The notes beneath the pieces are model-generated. The model saw only the letters and a list, made by a program, of their open reading frames with translations, did no database searches and was not told the DNA's origin. Source: Trichlorobacter thiogenes (GTDB lineage Bacteria; Desulfobacterota; Desulfuromonadia; Geobacterales; Pseudopelobacteraceae). From it: a stretch of 64,000 nt of DNA. A program made the position numbers and the translations under genes. This document shows positions 15,472 through 23,968 of this stretch, one piece after another; positions within the stretch are counted from its first letter, which is position 1; every line of letters starts with the position of its first letter. The stretch lies in assembly GCF_900167465.1 (NCBI RefSeq), contig NZ_FUWR01000002.1, positions 62,001-126,000 of the forward strand. Direction: 5' to 3'.

Positions 15472-17024
15472 TGCGTGCTGAACTGCTGCAACAGCTTGAA
15501 GATGGTGCGATCTGGGATATGATCGTGATCGGCGGCGGCGCCACCGGCCTTGGCACGGCAGTGGAGGCGGCCAGCCGCGGTTACCGGACCCTGCTGCTGG
15601 AACAGGGGGATTTTGCCCAGGGAACCTCCAGCCGGAGTACCAAGCTGATCCATGGCGGGGTGCGCTACCTGCAGCAGGGCAACCTGTCGCTGGTGCTGGA
15701 TGCACTGCGGGAACGGGGACTGCTGATCCGCAACGCACCCCATCTGGTACACAACATGTCGTTTGTGGTGCCGCTCTACGACTGGTGGGAAGGGCCGTTT
15801 TACGGTATCGGCCTTAAAATGTACGACCTGCTGGCCGGTAAACTGGGGCTCGGTCCCTCCTGTCTGTTGTCAAAGGAGGAGACCCTGCGCCATATCCCCA
15901 CCGTGGAGCCGAACGGTCTGCGGGGCGGGGTGATTTACCATGACGGCCAGTTTGACGATTCCCGTCTGGCCATCAGTCTGGCCCTGACCCTAGCTGATCT
16001 GGGCGGTGTTGCGCTCAACTATCTGGCGGTGACCAACATCATCCGTACAGACGGGCTGGTGAGCGGGGTGGCGGCGCTGGACAGGGAAACCGACCGGGAG
16101 TTCGTGATCAGGGGCAAGGTGGTCATCAACGCTGCCGGTCCGTTCATCGACACGGTGCGGCGGATGGTTGATCCCACCCTCAAGGAGCTGATCACCCCCA
16201 GCCAGGGAGTGCATCTGGTACTGGACGGCTCGTTTCTGAGCGGTGACAGCGCAATCATGGTGCCCCACACCGATGATGGCCGGGTGCTGTTTGCGGTCCC
16301 CTGGCATGGCCGGACCATTGTCGGTACCACCGATACCCCGATTCCGGCGGCCAGCCTGGAACCACGTCCGCTGCAGGAAGAGATCGATTTCCTGCTTACC
16401 CATGCAGGACGTTATCTGAATCGGCATCCTGAACGCTCTGACGTGCTGAGCATCTTTGCCGGTGTCCGGCCACTGGTCCGTGCCGATGCAGGCAGCGACA
16501 CCGCTTCGCTCTCCCGCGATCACACCCTGCTGGTTGAAAGCAGCGGTCTGGTGACCATTGCCGGTGGCAAGTGGACTACCTACCGCAAGATGGGAGAGGA
16601 TACGGTGACTGCTGCCGCCCAGATCGCCGGGCTGGAGGAACGGCGGTCGCATACCGCCGAGCTGCGAATTCACGGCTGGCAGGAAGGGGTGGCTGCTGAT
16701 CATCCTCTACAGGTCTACGGCAGTGATGCCGCGCTGCTGGAACAGCTGCTGGCGGAGAACCCGGCCTGGCGGGAACCGCTGCACCCGGCATTGCCCTACT
16801 GTGCAGGGGAGGTGGTTTGGGGGACACGCTACGAGCAGGCGCGGACGGTGGAGGATGTTCTGGCGCGCCGCACCAGGGCGTTGCTGCTGGATGCCCGCGC
16901 CAGTATCAGCATGGCGCCGCAGGTTGCGGCGCTGATGGCGTGCGAGCTGGGGCATGATCAGGCCTGGCAGGAAGCGCAGGTGGCGGCATTTACGGAGCTT
17001 GCCAGCGGGTACCTGTTGGCGTGA
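15468..17024 (+). CDS. glpD: FAD-dependent glycerol-3-phosphate dehydrogenase
   Basis: A 518-residue flavoprotein that oxidises glycerol-3-phosphate to dihydroxyacetone phosphate and passes electrons to quinones at the inner membrane. The FAD-binding Rossmann motif [19 protein letters not shown] is near residues 18-36, and the family motifs [20 protein letters not shown] and [12 protein letters not shown]-type end of the catalytic domain are visible, followed by a C-terminal helical domain. The chosen ATG overlaps the glpK stop (ATGA, followed by a second ATG), with AAGGAT about 9 bases upstream; the ORF start 12 bases earlier has no such site. A short gap separates it from the Nudix gene. 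Confidence 0.93.
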   Translation: MMRAELLQQLEDGAIWDMIVIGGGATGLGTAVEAASRGYRTLLLEQGDFAQGTSSRSTKLIHGGVRYLQQGNLSLVLDALRERGLLIRNAPHLVHNMSFVVPLYDWWEGPFYGIGLKMYDLLAGKLGLGPSCLLSKEETLRHIPTVEPNGLRGGVIYHDGQFDDSRLAISLALTLADLGGVALNYLAVTNIIRTDGLVSGVAALDRETDREFVIRGKVVINAAGPFIDTVRRMVDPTLKELITPSQGVHLVLDGSFLSGDSAIMVPHTDDGRVLFAVPWHGRTIVGTTDTPIPAASLEPRPLQEEIDFLLTHAGRYLNRHPERSDVLSIFAGVRPLVRADAGSDTASLSRDHTLLVESSGLVTIAGGKWTTYRKMGEDTVTAAAQIAGLEERRSHTAELRIHGWQEGVAADHPLQVYGSDAALLEQLLAENPAWREPLHPALPYCAGEVVWGTRYEQARTVEDVLARRTRALLLDARASISMAPQVAALMACELGHDQAWQEAQVAAFTELASGYLLA

Positions 17025-17054
17025 GGCAGGATGCTGAAAGAGAAGGATAGCCAG

Positions 17055-17594
17055 ATGACGAGAGAGAGTGATGCATCGATCAAATACTGTCCGCAGTGCG
17101 GCAGCCAAGCGCTGACGTGGCCGTCGCCCAAACATTTTACCTGTGCGGACTGCGGCTTTGTACTGTACCTGAATATTGCCGCAGCGGTGGCAGTGATTAT
17201 TGAATGCCAAGGTAAGATACTGCTTGGGGTAAGACGCTATGAACCGAAGAAAGGCATGCTTGATCTGCCAGGCGGGTTCGTTGATCCGGCGGAAACTGCT
17301 GAACAGGCGGTTTGCCGCGAGTTGAAGGAAGAACTTGCAATTGAATTATACGATGAACTGCGCTACCTGTTTTCCTTCCCGAACAAATACCGCTATCGCG
17401 GCATTGAATATGACACGTTGGATCTGATCTATCTGGTACGGCTGAATAAATTTCCGCAGTTTACAGCCGGTGATGATCTGGCAGAGGCGCTGTGGGTAGA
17501 CCGCAACGCTCTGGATTATCAGAAAATAGGTTTTGATTCACTGCGTCAGGCCTTGCGGCGTTACCTTGAAGTATCACCGGTACCTGAAAAATAG
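17055..17594 (+). CDS. Nudix hydrolase with N-terminal zinc ribbon
   Basis: A 179-residue protein. An N-terminal zinc-ribbon (Cys12, Cys15, Cys30, Cys33) is followed by a Nudix domain whose signature is complete: G74-x5-E80-x7-RELKEEL (residues 74-94). This arrangement is like NADH pyrophosphatase NudC and related NUDIX proteins, but the substrate cannot be told from sequence. An upstream ATG at 17031 overlaps no ribosome binding site; the ATG at 17055 has AAGGAT 6 bases before it. The stop codon lies in the stem of a terminator shared with the convergent small gene. Confidence 0.88.
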   Translation: MTRESDASIKYCPQCGSQALTWPSPKHFTCADCGFVLYLNIAAAVAVIIECQGKILLGVRRYEPKKGMLDLPGGFVDPAETAEQAVCRELKEELAIELYDELRYLFSFPNKYRYRGIEYDTLDLIYLVRLNKFPQFTAGDDLAEALWVDRNALDYQKIGFDSLRQALRRYLEVSPVPEK

Positions 17595-17616
17595 CCCTTC
17601 GTCATTTGGCTATTTT
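17587..17616. terminator. Bidirectional terminator overlapping two convergent gene ends
   Basis: AAAATAGCC (17588-17596) pairs with GGCTATTTT (17608-17616). The left arm includes the Nudix stop codon and the right arm codes for the last codons of the opposing small gene; A and T tracts on both sides serve both directions. Confidence 0.7.
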
Positions 17617-17796
17617 CTGCGCTCCAGCCATGTATCTGCTTGATAGGACGGGGACAGGCCTGTAAGTGCTGAAGTTGATTTTAGCATGATACAATCTGTT
17701 AGAAATTGCAGTGACTATCCTCTGAGCTACAGGCTCTAATTCCTGCCACAAACCAAACATAACGATTATCGCTCCCACTAAAACAATCGGTTCCAT
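17602..17796 (-). CDS. Small membrane protein in the lexA transcription unit
   Basis: A 64-residue protein with one N-terminal hydrophobic segment (residues 4-17, IVLVGAIIVMFGLW) followed by a short soluble tail with basic residues. AAGGAGT lies 7 bases before the ATG, which argues that it is translated. It begins 42 bases after the lexA stop on the same strand, with no terminator between, so it should be made together with LexA. In several bacteria small single-pass proteins made in the SOS response inhibit cell division; that role is a guess here. No family recognised. Confidence 0.6.
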   Translation of the reverse strand: MEPIVLVGAIIVMFGLWQELEPVAQRIVTAISNRLYHAKINFSTYRPVPVLSSRYMAGAQKIAK

Positions 17797-17838
17797 TTTT
17801 TTACTCCTTCTTGATTATTGTTTAATTATTTTGAGTTG

Positions 17839-18465
17839 TTACAGGCTTCGGTACACGCCGATGACTTTGCCAACTATGCTTAGTTCGCCGTCTTCCGGAC
17901 GGATAATGATTGGTTCCATAGCAGAATTTGCCGGTTGCAGGCGTATATGGTCCTGCTCGCGGTAGAACCATTTAAGCGTAACCTCGCCATCGATCATGGC
18001 GACCACGGTGTCCTTGTTGCCGGCGGTCTGCTGCGGTCGTATCATTGCAAGATCGCCATCGAATATGCCCGCGTTGATCATTGAATCGCCCCTAACCCGC
18101 AAAAAGAAGCAGCCATCCCCTTTTACCGCCATCGGATCTACAGAGAAGTGCCCTTGAATATCTTCAATAGCAGGGCTGAGGTGTCCTGCACGTACAACCC
18201 CAACGACCGGCAGAGAGACAGAGCGGTTCACTGGTCGTACTAAAGAGATCCCCCGGTTCACGCTTTCCCGCTTGATGTAGCCCTTACGTTCCAGCGCCCC
18301 CAAGTGTTTCATGACCGGCAGTGTGCCGGAGACATTCAGGTGTCTGGCTATCTCGCGCTGGCTGGGCGGAAAGCCGTTGTCGTCCGTGTAGGAAGTAATG
18401 AACTGCAGCACCTGTTTCTGGCGCTGGGTCAGTTCATTTTGGTTTTTGCCTGCATAGGTAGTCAT
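17839..18465 (-). CDS. lexA: LexA-type SOS repressor
   Basis: A 208-residue repressor-protease. The N-terminal winged helix-turn-helix (residues 10-70, with PPSQREIARHLNVSG) is followed by the S24 self-cleavage domain: cleavage site Ala93-Gly94 in VVRAGHLS, catalytic Ser128 in RGDSMI and Lys165 in VTLKWF. RecA-stimulated cleavage would release target genes. The frame is open to a TTG at 18492, but the ATG at 18465 is preferred because it lies at the expected transcription start and in the centre of a perfect palindrome. A promoter with TTGACA at 18495-18500 (minus strand) would give a transcript with almost no leader. Geobacter species are known to carry two lexA genes; this is one of them. 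Confidence 0.9.
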   Translation of the reverse strand: MTTYAGKNQNELTQRQKQVLQFITSYTDDNGFPPSQREIARHLNVSGTLPVMKHLGALERKGYIKRESVNRGISLVRPVNRSVSLPVVGVVRAGHLSPAIEDIQGHFSVDPMAVKGDGCFFLRVRGDSMINAGIFDGDLAMIRPQQTAGNKDTVVAMIDGEVTLKWFYREQDHIRLQPANSAMEPIIIRPEDGELSIVGKVIGVYRSL

Positions 18466-18474
18466 ATGACTACC
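18457..18474. promoter_or_regulatory. LexA operator: perfect 18-bp palindrome over the lexA start codon
   Basis: GGTAGTCATATGACTACC is its own reverse complement. It agrees with the Geobacter LexA motif as I recall it (GGTT-N2-C-N4-G-N3-ACC) at all fixed positions but one (GGTA for GGTT). The central ATG is the lexA start codon, and the -10 region lies just beside it, so bound LexA would block its own promoter. Confidence 0.8.
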
Positions 18475-18500
18475 ATATATGATTTTGAACAAGTGTCAAT
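18473..18500 (-). promoter_or_regulatory. Candidate lexA promoter
   Basis: On the minus strand TTGACA (18500-18495), 16 bases, TATGGT (18478-18473). Transcription would begin around 18466, that is at or next to the ATG, and the -10 box overlaps the operator edge. Confidence 0.5.
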
Positions 18501-18607
18501 AGGAAAAATGACGTGAAGCGTTTGGCAAGGTGCTGAAATTGTTGTGGGCAATTGGTTTTGCAGGGGATGGGGCAGGAGACTTGGTCTGTTGCTTCTAAAC
18601 ATAAGAT

Positions 18608-18636
18608 AAGCCTCTGATGTTCAGGGGCTTTTTCTG
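18608..18636 (+). terminator. Orphan rho-independent terminator before nadK
   Basis: AAGCCTCTGA (18608-18617), loop TGT, TCAGGGGCTT (18621-18630) with one G-T pair, then TTTCTGTTT. No rightward gene ends upstream of it (lexA reads the other way), so it may end an unrecognised short RNA or act as a leader terminator of nadK. Confidence 0.6.
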
Positions 18637-18682
18637 TTTATGTCGGCTGGACAATCCCCGGATGCTGTGGTACAGGAGATGC

Positions 18683-19540
18683 ATGAAACAGGTCGCTATT
18701 TTTGCAAAAGTACATGATCCCCGCTGTCAGGGGGTAGCCAGTGAACTGGTTACCTGGCTTGAAGAGCGCAGATGTCAGCCGTTGGTTGATACCCATCTGG
18801 CACGCCATGTTGGCTATGCCAGGGGCTTGACGGAAAAGCAGATCCGTGACCGGGCTGAGCTGGTGGTGGTACTGGGGGGTGATGGCACCCTGATCTCGGT
18901 TGCCCGTCTGTTCAGCAGCCGTCAGGTGCCGATTGTGGGGGTCAACCTGGGCAGCCTTGGCTTTCTGACCGAGATAACGGTTGAACAGCTGTATCCGGTG
19001 CTTGAGCAGTGTCTGGCCGACAGCCATCGCATTACTGAACGGATGATGCTTGATGTGAGCGTGACCAGGGGTGATCAGGAAATCTCTCGCTGTCAGGTAT
19101 TGAATGATGCGGTGATCAACAAGGGGGCGCTGGCCCGGATCATTGAGCTTGAGGCCAGGGTCAACGATGATTTTCTGACTACCTTCAAGGCTGATGGCCT
19201 GATCATATCCACCCCCACCGGTTCCACCGGCTATTCCCTTTCTGCTGGTGGCCCGATTGTGCAGCCGTTGATGAAGTGCGTGCTGATTACCCCGATCTGT
19301 CCCCATACCCTTACCAACCGGCCAATTGTGCTTTCCTACCAGTCAATAATCAGGATTACGGTCAAATCATCCTTTGATGAGATGGTCTACCTGACCCTGG
19401 ATGGGCAGGTGGGGGTGGAACTGCAGGAAGGTGACTGTATCCAGGTCAGCCGCGCAGATACAACCACCGCTCTGGTGACCTCGCCTGAGAAAGACTATTT
19501 TGCCATCCTGCGTGCCAAATTGAAGTGGGGGGAGCGTTAG
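18683..19540 (+). CDS. nadK: NAD kinase
   Basis: A 285-residue ATP-NAD kinase that makes NADP+. The family motifs are clear: GGDGTL (residues 65-70), NLGSLGFLTE, FKADGLIISTPTGSTGYSLSAGGPI and TNRPIVL. The ORF is open from 18617 but the ATG at 18683 gives the family start and has CAGGAG about 5 bases upstream. It is directly followed, after 6 bases, by recN, an order common in bacteria; nadK-recN thus form an operon. The intergenic side toward lexA holds an orphan terminator. Confidence 0.96.
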   Translation: MKQVAIFAKVHDPRCQGVASELVTWLEERRCQPLVDTHLARHVGYARGLTEKQIRDRAELVVVLGGDGTLISVARLFSSRQVPIVGVNLGSLGFLTEITVEQLYPVLEQCLADSHRITERMMLDVSVTRGDQEISRCQVLNDAVINKGALARIIELEARVNDDFLTTFKADGLIISTPTGSTGYSLSAGGPIVQPLMKCVLITPICPHTLTNRPIVLSYQSIIRITVKSSFDEMVYLTLDGQVGVELQEGDCIQVSRADTTTALVTSPEKDYFAILRAKLKWGER

Positions 19541-19546
19541 CCCCCC

Positions 19547-21214
19547 ATGCTTACCGAACTGTCCATCCGCAATGTTGCCATTATTGACCAGCTGCAGCTT
19601 TCCTTTAAGGCAGGCCTGAACATCCTGAGCGGTGAGACCGGCGCTGGCAAGTCGATTATTATCGATGCCCTGACCCTGGTCTGTGGCGGTCGTGCAGCAA
19701 CCGACCTGATCCGTTCCGGTGAAGATGAGGCAACCGTCGAGGCTCTGTTTGATCTCGGTTCACTGCCATTGCTGCAGTCTCAGTTGCAGGAGTCGGGCAT
19801 TGAGGTGGCTGATGAGTTGTTGGTGAAACGTTGTCTTTCCCGTAACGGCAAAAACCGGGTCTATATCAACGGTTCGCTGGCAACCCTGGCGCAGTTGACC
19901 GGGCTTGGACGGCAACTGGTCACCATCCACGGCCAGCATGAATCCCAGGGGCTGCTGCGGCCTGAGTATCATCTGGTGCTGTTGGATGCCTTTGCCAATA
20001 CCACAGGGCTGAGACAGCAGGTTGCTGTTGCATTTGAACAGTGGAAACAGATTACAGAGCGTCTGGCGCATTTTGATGAGCAGGAGCGGGATACCGCCAG
20101 AAGGATTGACCTGCTGGCCTATCAGGTGGAAGAGATCAGTGCAGCAGAACTGAAGGCTGGTGAAGAGGAAGAGCTTGAGGAACAACAGCGGCTGCTGGCC
20201 AATGCAGAACGGCTGGCCTGCACCACCGGCTCTGCCTATGAGGCGCTCTACGGCGGTGATCAGGCCTTGCTGGGGGAGCTGAAGCGGGTAACCGCTGCCA
20301 TGGCTGAGGCAGCAAAGATTGATATAGCACTTGCCCCTCTGCACAGCATGCTGGATGAGGGCTACCTGCAGCTTGAGGATGCGGCCCTGCAACTGCGGGA
20401 CTATGCTGCACGGATTGAGGCAGAGCCGGAGCAGTTGAAGCAGGTTGATGATCGCCTGGATCTGCTGACCCGTCTGAAACGCAAATACGCACCAACCGTG
20501 GAAGAGGTGATTGCACTGGGGGCCACCCTTGCAGCAGAGCTTGAAGAGCTGCAGGGGCGGAGCAGATCCCGTGATGAGCTGCAGCAGGAGCTGGCTGATC
20601 AGCGCACGACCCTTGAAAAACTGGGGGCGGAACTGAGTAAAAAACGCCGTGCTGCCGCTGTTGAGCTTGAAAAGCAGCTTGCCGCAGAGACCCGTCAGCT
20701 TGCCATGCCCCATGCCGTGATGCAGGTGGCGTTTGAACCGCTTGCTGAGCCGCGGGGCAGCGGTTTTGAAAAGGTAGAGTTTCTGTTTTCACCCAACCCT
20801 GGTGAACCGCCCCGTCCTCTGGGTAAAGTGGCGTCCGGTGGTGAGCTTTCCCGTCTGATGCTGGCCTTTAAACAGGTACTGCCTGAAGGTGAAGCGCCAA
20901 CTATGGTGTTTGATGAGGTGGATACCGGGGTGGGTGGGGCAGTTGCCGGTGTGGTGGGGCGCAAGCTGCGGAACCTGGCAACCGGTCAACAGGTCTTCTG
21001 CGTGACCCATCTACCCCAGGTGGCTGCCTGGGCCATGCAGCATATCCGGGTTGAAAAGCTTGTTGAGAACGGTAGAACAACCACCATAGTGCATGAACTG
21101 GATCAGGACGGCCAGATACAGGAAATCGCCCGGATGCTGGCAGGTGAGCAGATTACCGAGGCTGCCAGAGACCATGCCCGTGAACTGATCGCGCAGGCCG
21201 CAACCGTATCGTAA
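19547..21214 (+). CDS. recN: DNA repair protein RecN
   Basis: A 555-residue SMC-like ATPase used in repair of double-strand breaks. The Walker A motif GETGAGKS is at residues 29-36, the middle is a long coiled coil (roughly 160-370, with KAGEEEELEEQQRLLANAER), and the C-terminal part has the ABC signature (ASGGELSRLMLAFKQ) and Walker B (TMVFDEVDTGVGG). The protein starts at the first ATG 6 bases after nadK, with the nadK stop region providing a G-rich ribosome binding site. RecN genes are often SOS-controlled; no LexA-like palindrome was seen directly before nadK or recN. Confidence 0.96.
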   Translation: MLTELSIRNVAIIDQLQLSFKAGLNILSGETGAGKSIIIDALTLVCGGRAATDLIRSGEDEATVEALFDLGSLPLLQSQLQESGIEVADELLVKRCLSRNGKNRVYINGSLATLAQLTGLGRQLVTIHGQHESQGLLRPEYHLVLLDAFANTTGLRQQVAVAFEQWKQITERLAHFDEQERDTARRIDLLAYQVEEISAAELKAGEEEELEEQQRLLANAERLACTTGSAYEALYGGDQALLGELKRVTAAMAEAAKIDIALAPLHSMLDEGYLQLEDAALQLRDYAARIEAEPEQLKQVDDRLDLLTRLKRKYAPTVEEVIALGATLAAELEELQGRSRSRDELQQELADQRTTLEKLGAELSKKRRAAAVELEKQLAAETRQLAMPHAVMQVAFEPLAEPRGSGFEKVEFLFSPNPGEPPRPLGKVASGGELSRLMLAFKQVLPEGEAPTMVFDEVDTGVGGAVAGVVGRKLRNLATGQQVFCVTHLPQVAAWAMQHIRVEKLVENGRTTTIVHELDQDGQIQEIARMLAGEQITEAARDHARELIAQAATVS

Positions 21215-21235
21215 CAATTTTTTACCGCTACATAC

Positions 21236-21265
21236 TTGACAGTGGATCGCAACCTATGCTTTTAT
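21236..21265 (+). promoter_or_regulatory. Candidate promoter of the aromatic leader/aroF unit
   Basis: TTGACA (21236-21241), 18 bases, TTTTAT (21260-21265). The predicted start is within a base or two of the leader peptide ATG at 21273, so the leader may be translated from a leaderless transcript. TATGCT at 21255-21260 is another -10-like sequence but would be too close. Confidence 0.5.
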
Positions 21266-21272
21266 CCCTTCC

Positions 21273-21368
21273 ATGAACTCCTTCTATCGCTTTGCATCTT
21301 TTTTCGGGTTTTTTTGGTACGGCTTTTATTTTACGCCGTCTGCCCGGGCAAGGGTGTACGCGGTTTAG
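21273..21368 (+). CDS. Aromatic leader peptide controlling the DAHP synthase gene
   Basis: A 31-codon frame, ATG to TAG, encoding MNSFYRFASFFGFFWYGFYF then TPSARARVYAV. It holds 8 Phe, 4 Tyr and 1 Trp, twelve of them within 17 residues (positions 4-20). Such density is the hallmark of transcription-attenuation leaders (as in pheL or trpL). It sits in front of an intrinsic terminator and the gene for the first step of aromatic synthesis. No Shine-Dalgarno is visible, but the promoter position suggests leaderless translation; a 6-codon frame (ATG at 21256) also ends in an ATGA overlap with this start and might couple to it. Confidence 0.85.
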   Translation: MNSFYRFASFFGFFWYGFYFTPSARARVYAV

Positions 21369-21432
21369 GAGCAAAAAACCGATTACACATCCAAAAGCCG
21401 GGGCAGACGGAACAAGTCTCCCCGGCTTTTTT
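21336..21432 (+). promoter_or_regulatory. Attenuator: antiterminator/terminator pair before aroF
   Basis: Terminator: AAAAGCCGGGG (21393-21403) pairs perfectly with CCCCGGCTTTT (21420-21430), followed by TT. Antiterminator: CCGTCTGCCCGG (21336-21347), inside the leader peptide frame just after the last dense aromatic codons, pairs with CCGGGGCAGACGG (21398-21410), which overlaps the left arm of the terminator. A ribosome stalled on Phe/Tyr/Trp codons would leave 21336-21347 free and let transcription continue; normal translation to the TAG would cover it and favour termination. Confidence 0.85.
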
Positions 21433-21508
21433 CGTTTAACGCGGTAGAAACGATACAAGGCCGGGGGACTCCTCCAGGCCTTTTGCTTTTGGGAAAAAGG
21501 AGCGAGAG

Positions 21509-22528
21509 ATGATCATCGTCATGAAGGCAGGCGCAGGCAAGAAAGACAGGGATGAAGTGGTGAAACGGATCAAGGAACTGGGGTACAAACCCCACATTAT
21601 TCACGGCACCACCAGAGACGTGATTGGCGCCATTGGGGACGAACGGGGCAAGCTGGTCTTGCACTCGCTTGAGAACATGCATGGCGTTGAAAGCGTTGTG
21701 CCGATCCTGCAGCCGTACAAACTGGCCTCCAGCGAGGTAAAGCATGAGCCCAGCCAGGTGAAGGTGGGCGACAGTGTGGTGATCGGTGGTGATAAGGTGG
21801 TAGTGATGGCTGGTCCCTGCTCGGTGGAGAGTGAGGAGCAGATTATTGAAAGTGCAAGGTTGGTAAAAGCGGCGGGAGCCACCATGCTGCGCGGTGGCGC
21901 CTTCAAGCCCCGTACTTCGCCCTATTCATTCCAGGGGCTGGAAGAAGAGGGGCTGAAGATGCTGGCCAAGGCCCGTGAGCTGACCGGTCTGCCGTTTGTA
22001 ACCGAGGTGATCAACCCGGAAACGGTGGATCTGGTGGCTGACTATGCCGACATGCTGCAGATCGGCGCCCGCAACTCCCAGAACTTCGCCCTGTTAAAGA
22101 AGGTTGGCCAGTGCGGCAAACCGATCCTGCTCAAGCGTGGTATGGCTATGACTATTCAGGAATTTTTGATGAGCGCTGAATACATCATGAGTGAGGGGAA
22201 CCAGGGGGTGATCCTGTGTGAACGGGGGATTCGTACCTTTGAGACTGCTACCCGTAACACGCTGGATCTTTCAGCCATTCCGGTCCTGAAGATGAAGACC
22301 CACCTGCCGATCGTAATTGATCCATCCCACGGAACCGGCAACTATCACTATGTAGCGCCAATGTGCTATGCCGCTGTGGCAGCCGGTGCGGATGCCCTGA
22401 TTGTGGAGGTACACCCTGATCCTGAGCGGGCCTCCAGCGACGGCCCGCAATCACTGAAGCCAAAGAAGTTTGCTGCTATGATGGAAAAGCTGCGGCTGTT
22501 TGCCGAGGCGGATGGACGTAGTCTGTAG
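21509..22528 (+). CDS. aroF: 3-deoxy-7-phosphoheptulonate (DAHP) synthase, type I beta
   Basis: A 339-residue enzyme joining phosphoenolpyruvate and erythrose-4-phosphate, the first step of the shikimate pathway. The first 70 residues ([20 protein letters not shown]...) form the ferredoxin-like regulatory domain of the type I beta class, followed by the TIM-barrel core with [40 protein letters not shown] and [14 protein letters not shown] stands about 7 bases before the ATG. Upstream are an aromatic-rich leader peptide and attenuator, so aromatic supply is expected to control transcription in addition to feedback on the N-terminal domain. The gene symbol varies between species (aroF/aroG). 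Confidence 0.94.
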   Translation: MIIVMKAGAGKKDRDEVVKRIKELGYKPHIIHGTTRDVIGAIGDERGKLVLHSLENMHGVESVVPILQPYKLASSEVKHEPSQVKVGDSVVIGGDKVVVMAGPCSVESEEQIIESARLVKAAGATMLRGGAFKPRTSPYSFQGLEEEGLKMLAKARELTGLPFVTEVINPETVDLVADYADMLQIGARNSQNFALLKKVGQCGKPILLKRGMAMTIQEFLMSAEYIMSEGNQGVILCERGIRTFETATRNTLDLSAIPVLKMKTHLPIVIDPSHGTGNYHYVAPMCYAAVAAGADALIVEVHPDPERASSDGPQSLKPKKFAAMMEKLRLFAEADGRSL

Positions 22529-22537
22529 ATCTGCTGT

Positions 22538-22578
22538 TACGGTAAAGGCTGCTCAGGAATCTGGCAGCCTTTACCGTA
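22538..22578. terminator. Bidirectional terminator between aroF and the GAF/HD-GYP gene
   Basis: A perfect 15-bp stem: TACGGTAAAGGCTGC (22538-22552) with its complement at 22564-22578. It lies between convergent stop codons (22528 and 22580). No long T tract, so efficiency is uncertain. Confidence 0.7.
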
Positions 22579-22579
22579 G

Positions 22580-23827
22580 CTAGCCATGGGCATCCGGGTC
22601 ATCCGGGAACTGGGCACCCAGCTGGCGGATGGCATCAATACTGTCCAGGAAAACCTCCATCAGCTCTGGGTCAAAAAAGGTCCCGGCATCTTTTTTCAGA
22701 GTTTCGAGAACCTCGTCCTGATCCCATGCCTCTTTGTAACAGCGCCGGTTTGAGAGGGCGTCATAGACATCAGCAATGGACACAATCCGTCCAAAGAGTG
22801 GTATCTCTTCCCCTTTTTTTCCCCGTGCTGTGCCATCTTCCTTTTCATAGCCAGGTAGTGGTTTTAGGGTGGCCAGGCTGATATGGCCGGGGTAGCCGTT
22901 GCCATCCCAGCGTTCATGGTGATTCAGGGCAACAGCAGCAGCAGATTCGTCAAACTCTGAGTACAGGTCAGGAAATAGCCGGGCGCCATAGACGGTATGC
23001 AGTTTCATGACATCATACTCTTCCGGGGTAAATTTACCCGGCTTCTTCAGGATATTGTCCGAGATAGCCACCTTACCGACATCATGCAGCATGGCTGCCA
23101 TCCGCAGGATATCCCGGGTCCGGTCAATCTCATCCTGCTCCAGCCCCCTTTTGGCTGCCCAGCCTTCATAGAGTGCCACCGAATAGGCAGCCACCCGATT
23201 GACGTGGGGGCCGGTCTCTTTCGGATCCCGCAGCTCTGCCATCCGGTTCATCCGCAGGATGATTTCGCGGGTCATCTTGGCCCGTTCAATGGCGTTGGCT
23301 GCAGTAACGGCAAAGTAGCTGATGCCACTCTCGTCATTAACGTCAAAAGCGCCAACCGCACCGTTTGATTCCTTGGCGTTGATCAGTTGCAGCACTCCAA
23401 CGGTCTCGCCCCGCATGCTGGTCAGCGGCAGTACCAGTTGCGAGATGGTACGATAGCCGGTCAGGTCGTCAAAGGAGTTGTTAAAGGAGTAGGGCAGGTT
23501 AGGGTCAAGCTGGTAGACGTCCGGGATGTTAAGCTGATTGCCGGTGGCTGCCACGTAGCCAGCAATGGAGGTGTTGTCCACTTTGATGATGATGTTGCTG
23601 TAAACCGATTTCCGGTGTGCAGCCAGTTGGGTGTTGATGGTGTCATTTTGTGAATAACGGGCTGCAAGCCAGTTGCCGTCTTTGATGTAAATGGTACCTG
23701 CATCGCAGTTGGTAAAACGGCGTGCTTCAGACAAGATCTTTTCCAGCAGGAAGTCAATATCCTTGATCTGGGAAATATCCAGTCCAAAATCAAGAAGTTG
23801 TTGTAATGTCTCATTTTGATTTTTCAT
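22580..23827 (-). CDS. GAF domain-containing HD-GYP phosphodiesterase
   Basis: A 415-residue cytoplasmic signalling protein. Residues about 20-180 form a GAF sensor domain (DIDFLLEKILSEARR, LVLPLTSMRGETVGVLQLINAK), followed by an HD-GYP domain of about 200-400 with HDVGK near 250 and HHERWDGNGYPGH near 310. HD-GYP proteins break down cyclic di-GMP; the metal-binding H and D and the GYP triad are intact, so activity is likely. No membrane segment is seen, so the GAF domain probably senses a cytoplasmic ligand. The insert between GYP and the next conserved helix (KEDGTARGKKGEE) is longer than in many relatives. It stands alone, convergent with aroF. Confidence 0.92.
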   Translation of the reverse strand: MKNQNETLQQLLDFGLDISQIKDIDFLLEKILSEARRFTNCDAGTIYIKDGNWLAARYSQNDTINTQLAAHRKSVYSNIIIKVDNTSIAGYVAATGNQLNIPDVYQLDPNLPYSFNNSFDDLTGYRTISQLVLPLTSMRGETVGVLQLINAKESNGAVGAFDVNDESGISYFAVTAANAIERAKMTREIILRMNRMAELRDPKETGPHVNRVAAYSVALYEGWAAKRGLEQDEIDRTRDILRMAAMLHDVGKVAISDNILKKPGKFTPEEYDVMKLHTVYGARLFPDLYSEFDESAAAVALNHHERWDGNGYPGHISLATLKPLPGYEKEDGTARGKKGEEIPLFGRIVSIADVYDALSNRRCYKEAWDQDEVLETLKKDAGTFFDPELMEVFLDSIDAIRQLGAQFPDDPDAHG

Positions 23828-23968
23828 TGCGCCCCCCGCAGATCTGACTGTTGCCTAGCATTGTAACTGAAGAAGAGGGATTGGCAAGGTTCAATTCAGG
23901 ATAAATTTTGATTGCTGCAGCGGCCAGGATGCACTACCATAGATCACTTTTTGGGGAGGTCTTCGCGT

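Noticed and set aside
19760-20713. 317-codon minus-strand frame opposite recN
   Set aside because: It is a by-product of recN codon use; Gln/Leu-rich with no motif. Similar long antisense frames opposite glpD, gcvPA and cheA were rejected for the same reason.
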